From contig JAVDOI010000010.1 in NCBI GenBank assembly GCA_032191485.1, positions 7,991,318-8,055,317 on the forward strand: 64,000 nucleotides of DNA, read 5' to 3'. Of this stretch, positions 37,470 to 43,731 are shown in pieces. The position numbers were made by a program, and so were the translations under genes. Source of the DNA: Leptoclinus maculatus (lineage: Eukaryota; Chordata; Actinopteri; Perciformes; Stichaeidae). Position 1 is the first letter of the stretch, and each line of letters starts with the position of its first letter. The notes beneath the pieces are model-generated. The model worked only from the letters and a program-made list of their open reading frames with translations. It was not told the origin of the DNA and made no database searches.

Positions 37470-40400
37470 GGCTGCCTCTGCTCCCCGACAACAATAGCTT
37501 CACTTTGGCCATGCAGCCAGGTTGAGTCTTTACAGACTTACAGACAACCGCGTCACTGGGACTTGTCGAGACAATGAGCACAAGGCCCTGCAGACGCACA
37601 CGAGCACATCCACTCGGTCAGGCAGGCCGGGCACATTGTTCACCCTGAGTCAGAGTCCTCCCAGTATGACCCAGCACCACCACTAAGCATTGTTGACCAA
37701 CGGGTCAACAGTTTATGATGTACAGTTAAGATTCGGCAGTGTTCTACATCGTTGTGCAATTGTACAGCGAGGGAAAGAAATCCTTTGTTGGTCCACTTGC
37801 AAAATTTGAGTCATTTCATCATTGCACCCTTAATGCGTCAGCATCTGCAGGCTTTTGCTGCTTTCCAGCATTTAAATGACGTGATGTTTGACAAAGAGCC
37901 CGTTTCTTTTCGGAAACCAGAGGATGTAATCGAGCCCACGATCAAACCCCAGGGTGTCTCCACATTCGGTGTCCAAGGGCACAGGTGTGTCCGGGGCTGC
38001 GGGGACCACACACACCCTGCTGACCGCCAAAGCCTGGTCGCTGTGACCTCAGAGCGTGGGAGCGGCTCCCCCTGCCCCTCACTATCATTAGCCTTCGCCA
38101 CACTTCCATGCTGATGCTGGTGACGGCCTTGGACAAACACCGCCATCTGAATCCAGTTAGAGGAGCTTAGCGCTTTGCGGGTTAGCGTGCGAGCGAGCCC
38201 CCCGAGCAGAGCGCGAGCGAGTAGGAAACTTTAACTCACGTGTGGTCACTTCAACTTTAAAGCACCGCCGTCTTCAGAGGGGGAAAAAAAAAATGACAAA
38301 ATGATTGAAACAGATGTAGTGGTGGGTCTTGTAGCTGCTGCAGGGGTAATGGACATTAAATTACAGTGTTGTGATTCAGTTTGACTGAAAGGGTGCTGAG
38401 CAGATCAGACAAGCTGCTGTTGTGATTTTGATGCCCAATTGTAATTGAAAAGTTTTACCTCTGAAATCTGCTGATATCATGGAAAATAAGCCTTTGGAAG
38501 GTAAATATGAAACCTGCGTTCACTATAACCCTATTCTTACTTTTTTTTATCAACACCTTCTAGGAAATGTCTCTTTCTAATGTTCCTGAACTGTGAAAAC
38601 CACCGTGTGTTGGCACTGTAAACATCCACGCGTGGGGACAGAGGCAGCATTGGATCACTCTGGACTTTGTCAGATTGCACAGCAGAGGTATTGCAATATG
38701 CAGTCACGCTGCAGTCCTCTCCGTCTCTGTTCTGCTTCAAAGTCAAGTTCAAAGTGTGCTGTGAGAACTGAGCTTGGAAACTTGGTCCATTTGACTTTCC
38801 TGCCGCAGGGCTGATTGTGTGCTAAACACCTTTTCAGTGATGAACTCAGGTATGTTAGTTGTTTGGTGCCTGAGGCCATTGTTAGGAAGCGGGATGTCTA
38901 CCAGTAAACGGACTGAATTACTCTCAAGTTTAAGGGAAGTAGGTGGTGACACATATTCAGGCTTGTGTCGGAGGGAGGAGCTATCGACCTTTTGTTAGAC
39001 TGTGTAGGCCAGTCAGTCAAGTCAGCTTTATCGCTATATGTTTCCTGCCTGACTCCACTTCAGAAAAGAGAATCGAGGGGAGGAAGCAGGCAGAGTCTCA
39101 GACGAACAAGAGTTATTTTTTTCGTGAAACTTACCAGGATTTATTTCGGCTTGTTTTTGTTAAGTGACAATGGGACTATGTTCTGAAAAGCAGATGCAAA
39201 ACTTTGGCATGCTTACAAGTTTGAAAAAGGTGAGTTAGTTTTCGAGCCGCTTGCATTGTTCTGTGAGAGTGTGGTTATACATTAATTCATTCATAAAAAA
39301 AATGTATTCTTTAATTCATTTGATCAGCGGTCATTTCTTTGAAGAACATGGTTAAATGTTATTTTACTCATTGCATTGAGAATTTCTTGGCTTGCTTGTT
39401 TGGATTCAAGCCAGTAAGACTAAACAGTGGTGTGGTGGCATATTTAGCTTTAAAAACACTTTTGACACATTTTGTGTTAATGTAAATTAGTTACCGGTAG
39501 TTAGCATTGCCATACTGCGAGACAATGACTCCAGTGTGCGCCTATTTTGAATATTCAAAGTTTATGAGGCATCCGCTCATCATCTTCTAAGAACTAACCA
39601 CAAGTTGTTTTTTTTGAGTGAATGAAACTTCTCGAGGTTGCCTAAGACCGGGGTTTGTTCTCCGCGTGAGCCCTCTTTGCTAACGTCAAAGGATGTATGA
39701 GTTAGCGACATGCATTGAGTAATCGTCTGTCCTGAACACACTCATAGACTGGTCATCATGCTGTGCGTCTGAGCTGAACTTTATGACGCCAGGTGACTGA
39801 AATGTGTCTCTCTGTGGCTGATTTTTGTTTCCTAGAGATCACACAAATCCATGCTGCTCCACTTCTATAAAGAATCAATTACGAGCTCCCTTTGAATGGA
39901 ATAAAGTCCTCGCATTCCAAGCTCACATTTTTTTGTCCTTATGAGCTCTCTTTGATTTTTATGGACTGCCTCTGGCAGTCGGGGTTTTAAAAGCAGCCCA
40001 GGATTTGAAAGTGATATTCCAGTTTCACAGTCAAGTAGATGTTAGCAGTCTGCTTGACAACTAGTAGACAGCTGTTGAGATCTGAAGAGAAAGGACTCCA
40101 TTGTAAGAAATAAAAAAGCCCTGGCAAAAGGCATTATCTCAGCTTTTTTTTCTTTTGAAGGATTGATTGCACTGTTATCCCATTGCATTCATTATGAAGA
40201 CGAGGGTGTGATTTTGCATTACTGCTTCTCTTTGTTGACAAGAAAAGCTATTTTGCATCAGAATCTGCCTTCTTCAACAGAAGCTGTGTCCTTGTTTGTG
40301 TGTTTTTACAATGTCTAGGCTAGTTGTGTCAATCCAGTGCATCTCTGCTACAGATTGTGTGTTGTACGGTTGTACATGGTTGTGTGTGATGTGATGCAAT

Positions 40401-41626
40401 GAGTTTAGGGGGTGGGGGGGGGGGGGGGGGGGGACCACCGTGAGAACGATGGCATGGGCCACGTGACTCTGTTGCCATGGCGTTCAGGTTGACGTGCGAT
40501 TGGTGGTCCTCTAGTGGGCGGCAGACTGAAAACTCTCATCCCGTTTGTCTCCCATCACCTCGGTTAGGGTAGACAATAGCTGAAATTGAGAACAAGAACA
40601 GGTCTTTAAAATGTCCTGGAATGAATATGAACTGGAATGTCTACAGCAGTTCATGCAATATGCAAAAATAAAGACTGAACCCCAATCTGGTAAATGAATA
40701 CGCGCCGTCTCCTCATCCACGTGATAAACGCTTTGAAGCCTCACATTGCGCAGTATGCGTTTGGATCTGTTCTGCATTACTGAGCAAGGAGAGCCAATCG
40801 GGAAGGGAGGGAATCCGAGTTGGGGAGGGCTGAAAGAGACCGTGGGAGGGGGTTTGCAGAGAGCTCAGGAGTGAGGGAGAAAGCTAGAGACAGAGAGAGA
40901 AAGATGTGGGGGGATTCTCCAAACTCCGATTATCTGCAGTGCTGTGCATGGCTCGATGTCTAGCGAGGGTGGGAGGCAAAGGGAGAGAGAGAATCCATCA
41001 GTCTGCCACAGGGGACTCTACAGCTAGCGCTCACCCCCCCTCCTCTCCGCCTTTCTCTGTCCCTCGTTTCCTTTCTCCCTCTGTCTACGAGCCTGCCCTT
41101 CCTCCCTGCCTTGCTAAATCCGGGCTTGGGAAGGCTGGATTCCCCCCCCCTGCATGTCACTGGATGCCATTTGGATGGTGGCAGGAGGATAAAGAGGTTT
41201 AGAGAGACGGACAGATGCAGTGAGAACCGAAGAAAAGCAAAGGAAATATTGATTGCAACCAGGGGGGATTCCATCACTCCCAGTCCTGGAAAACAGTGGG
41301 CGACGCTATGAGGAGGCGCATTTGGATAGAGATGTGGGGGTCCGCCACAGCCCCTCTCTAGACACTTCAGCTGGGGCATTTTTACCGCAGTCGACCGCTG
41401 GAAGGCGGGGATTTGGTGGCGCTTTGTGCTTCAGGTTGTAGGGCTGAGCTCAGCCTTGGGGGTCCACTCAGAGAGGAGCATACAGGGCTTCTGCTGGGGA
41501 GCGCCAGGGGCTCAGCACAGCTCAGCACCATGCCTGAGGCCAACTACCTGTTCTCTGTGTCCTGGGGATACATCAAGGTGTGTCTCAGAGGAGAGTTGGC
41601 ATAGATGGGACGTGTGTGTGGGTGTG

Positions 41627-41707
<81 letters not shown>

Positions 41708-43693
41708 ACACACTGTATATTCATGTGTTTGCACTGTAGCTGGTGACATATCTGTTTTGATTGCACACTTGGATGTGTTTGATTCCCTGGAAACACTCAT
41801 AAACACAAAAATGATGACAATGTATTCTGTATATTATTATTATTATTTGTATATAATGTGTTTTTTGTTGTTGAAAATGGCTAATTCAAGCCAGGACCTA
41901 GCAGACATAAACACTAACCTTATATGGCGCATTAAGAAACAGAGGCCATGTTCTCATGGGACAGTGGAAAATAACAGGAAGTGCTTTATTCCTTCCTTTG
42001 CTCGGAAACAGCAGAAAAATGAATGAACTAATATGTACTTACTTGTAAAGATCATTTAACCTCATGTATTTATTTATTTTTTCTATCTCTATGCCTCCAG
42101 TTCAAGAGGATGCTGAATCGGGAGCTAAGCCACCTGTCTGAGATGAGTCGCTCAGGCAACCAAGTTTCAGAGTACATCTCCAACACCTTCCTCGGTGAGC
42201 ACTGCAGCACTTATTCAGACACAAATTCTAATTTGCATAAGTGCAACATACTTAAATGTGCCGTTATCCTTCAGTAAGGACACATACGGTCTTATATGCG
42301 TCAGAGGTTGTGAGGTTACCCAAAGCATGTGCCAAGTAGCGGAGAAAATCGTAGTTAGTCTGCTCCACTGCTCTCAAACCAGTCTGATCTGGTCTGGCGG
42401 GGGGGGGGGAGAGAGAGTCCCCTCGCTCTGACTGCAGAGCGATGTGGAGAGGGAGGGGGTGGTTATACTCGGGGAAGACTTCCCTCTGGAGGGATCAGGG
42501 GCAATGAGCGGGGAAGAGGGAGATTGTTTGTGTGCATCATGCATTATTCATCTGGAGGACAGCCGTGTTTCCTCGTCTCTCAAAAGCCCGGCAGGGTTTC
42601 GTGACTCACGGCCAGTCTAGTCTAGTCTGCCCCTCAGGTTTTCCAACCTTCCCATCCAACTCACCACCAGCAATACAGCCCCAGACCAGCCAGCTTATCT
42701 GGGCTGTGAGCAGACAAATGTTCTCCTCTTGCTTTGTAAACAAGCCTCCATCTTCTCGCCTCGGGGGAAACAGCGAAGACCTAAAAGGGAAGAGAGGCTG
42801 GATGCATTGTGAAGAAACCCTGTACCCCCTCCTAACAATAGAAGTGGTGCAGTGAGCGAGATCGCTGCACGATAGGGCTGCTTTGGGGAGAAGAGACGAA
42901 CACAAGAGCGCAGAGAGAAACTCGTCTTTGAAGCTTAGTGGTTTTGTTTGTCGTCTGTATTGCAGCTTAACACCCGTCAGGTGTAGTGAGATCATTTATT
43001 CTTCCTGCGCTTTGCGGAGGATGCAGCCGAGATATTCTTCTCTTGCTGCGGCGTATATGTGGTGCACATATTCAGACCGTGGGAGTCTTGCAGTCTCACA
43101 CAAGCTGCGTGAGAATCTCATTCTGACGAGAAACTGAATCACATGACCCAAACACACCTGCATACTAACAATAAAATACAGTATGACATAAACATTTTTG
43201 GCCTAATGTGAGCCAGCATCCATGATTCTGTGTATCGTTATTGTCAGGGCTCTGTTTCTCAGAATGCACAGGCCACTGGAGCATTGTCAGATATCATGAC
43301 ATCTAAGTAGCACTTCTTGACCCTTCTTGAAAGCATTTTTCCTTTTTCACCATCAAGAGGAATTTATTTGTAACAAAGTGAACTGTAACTGAAGGATTGC
43401 TTGCTAATCAAACAACTGTCAGTGCAGCTTTAATGTGTTGCCACGTAGGTGTGAGAGGTCAACTCTCTCCCCGTGTTAACTTTGTTTACTCAGTACAAGC
43501 CGGGAGGCTTATACAACAAACCCTAGCTTATTTTGTTTTTGTCCTTGGAGTAACTGAAACGCACCTTTTTTTTACAATCTTTTTTTGTTCTTATTTTGTG
43601 ACTTCTATTTCTATCTTCTGCAGACAAGCATAATGAGTTGGAACTTCCGTGTCCAGTTCCTAAGTCGAGGGAAAGGAAGAGGAGACAGGGCCA

Positions 43694-43731
<38 letters not shown>

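Larger units (their letters stand above)
35204..40430 (+). other. pde4b: pde4b intron between the two UCR2 exons
   Basis: No accepted exon. It contains a degraded dispersed repeat near 36720-37020, a 28-base C run at 37442-37469 and a CpG-richer patch near 38160-38240 (GAGCGAGCCCCCCGAGC), which might mark an unrecognised promoter. Other open frames are unsupported. Confidence 0.5.

Noticed and set aside
38160..38240. CpG-richer patch as another pde4b promoter
   Set aside because: No ATG-bearing exon with a donor in a usable phase was found next to it, so only noted.
41580..42026. 148-codon frame after the super-short exon
   Set aside because: Mostly Cys-Val coded by the TG microsatellite; the real transcript splices out at 41578.
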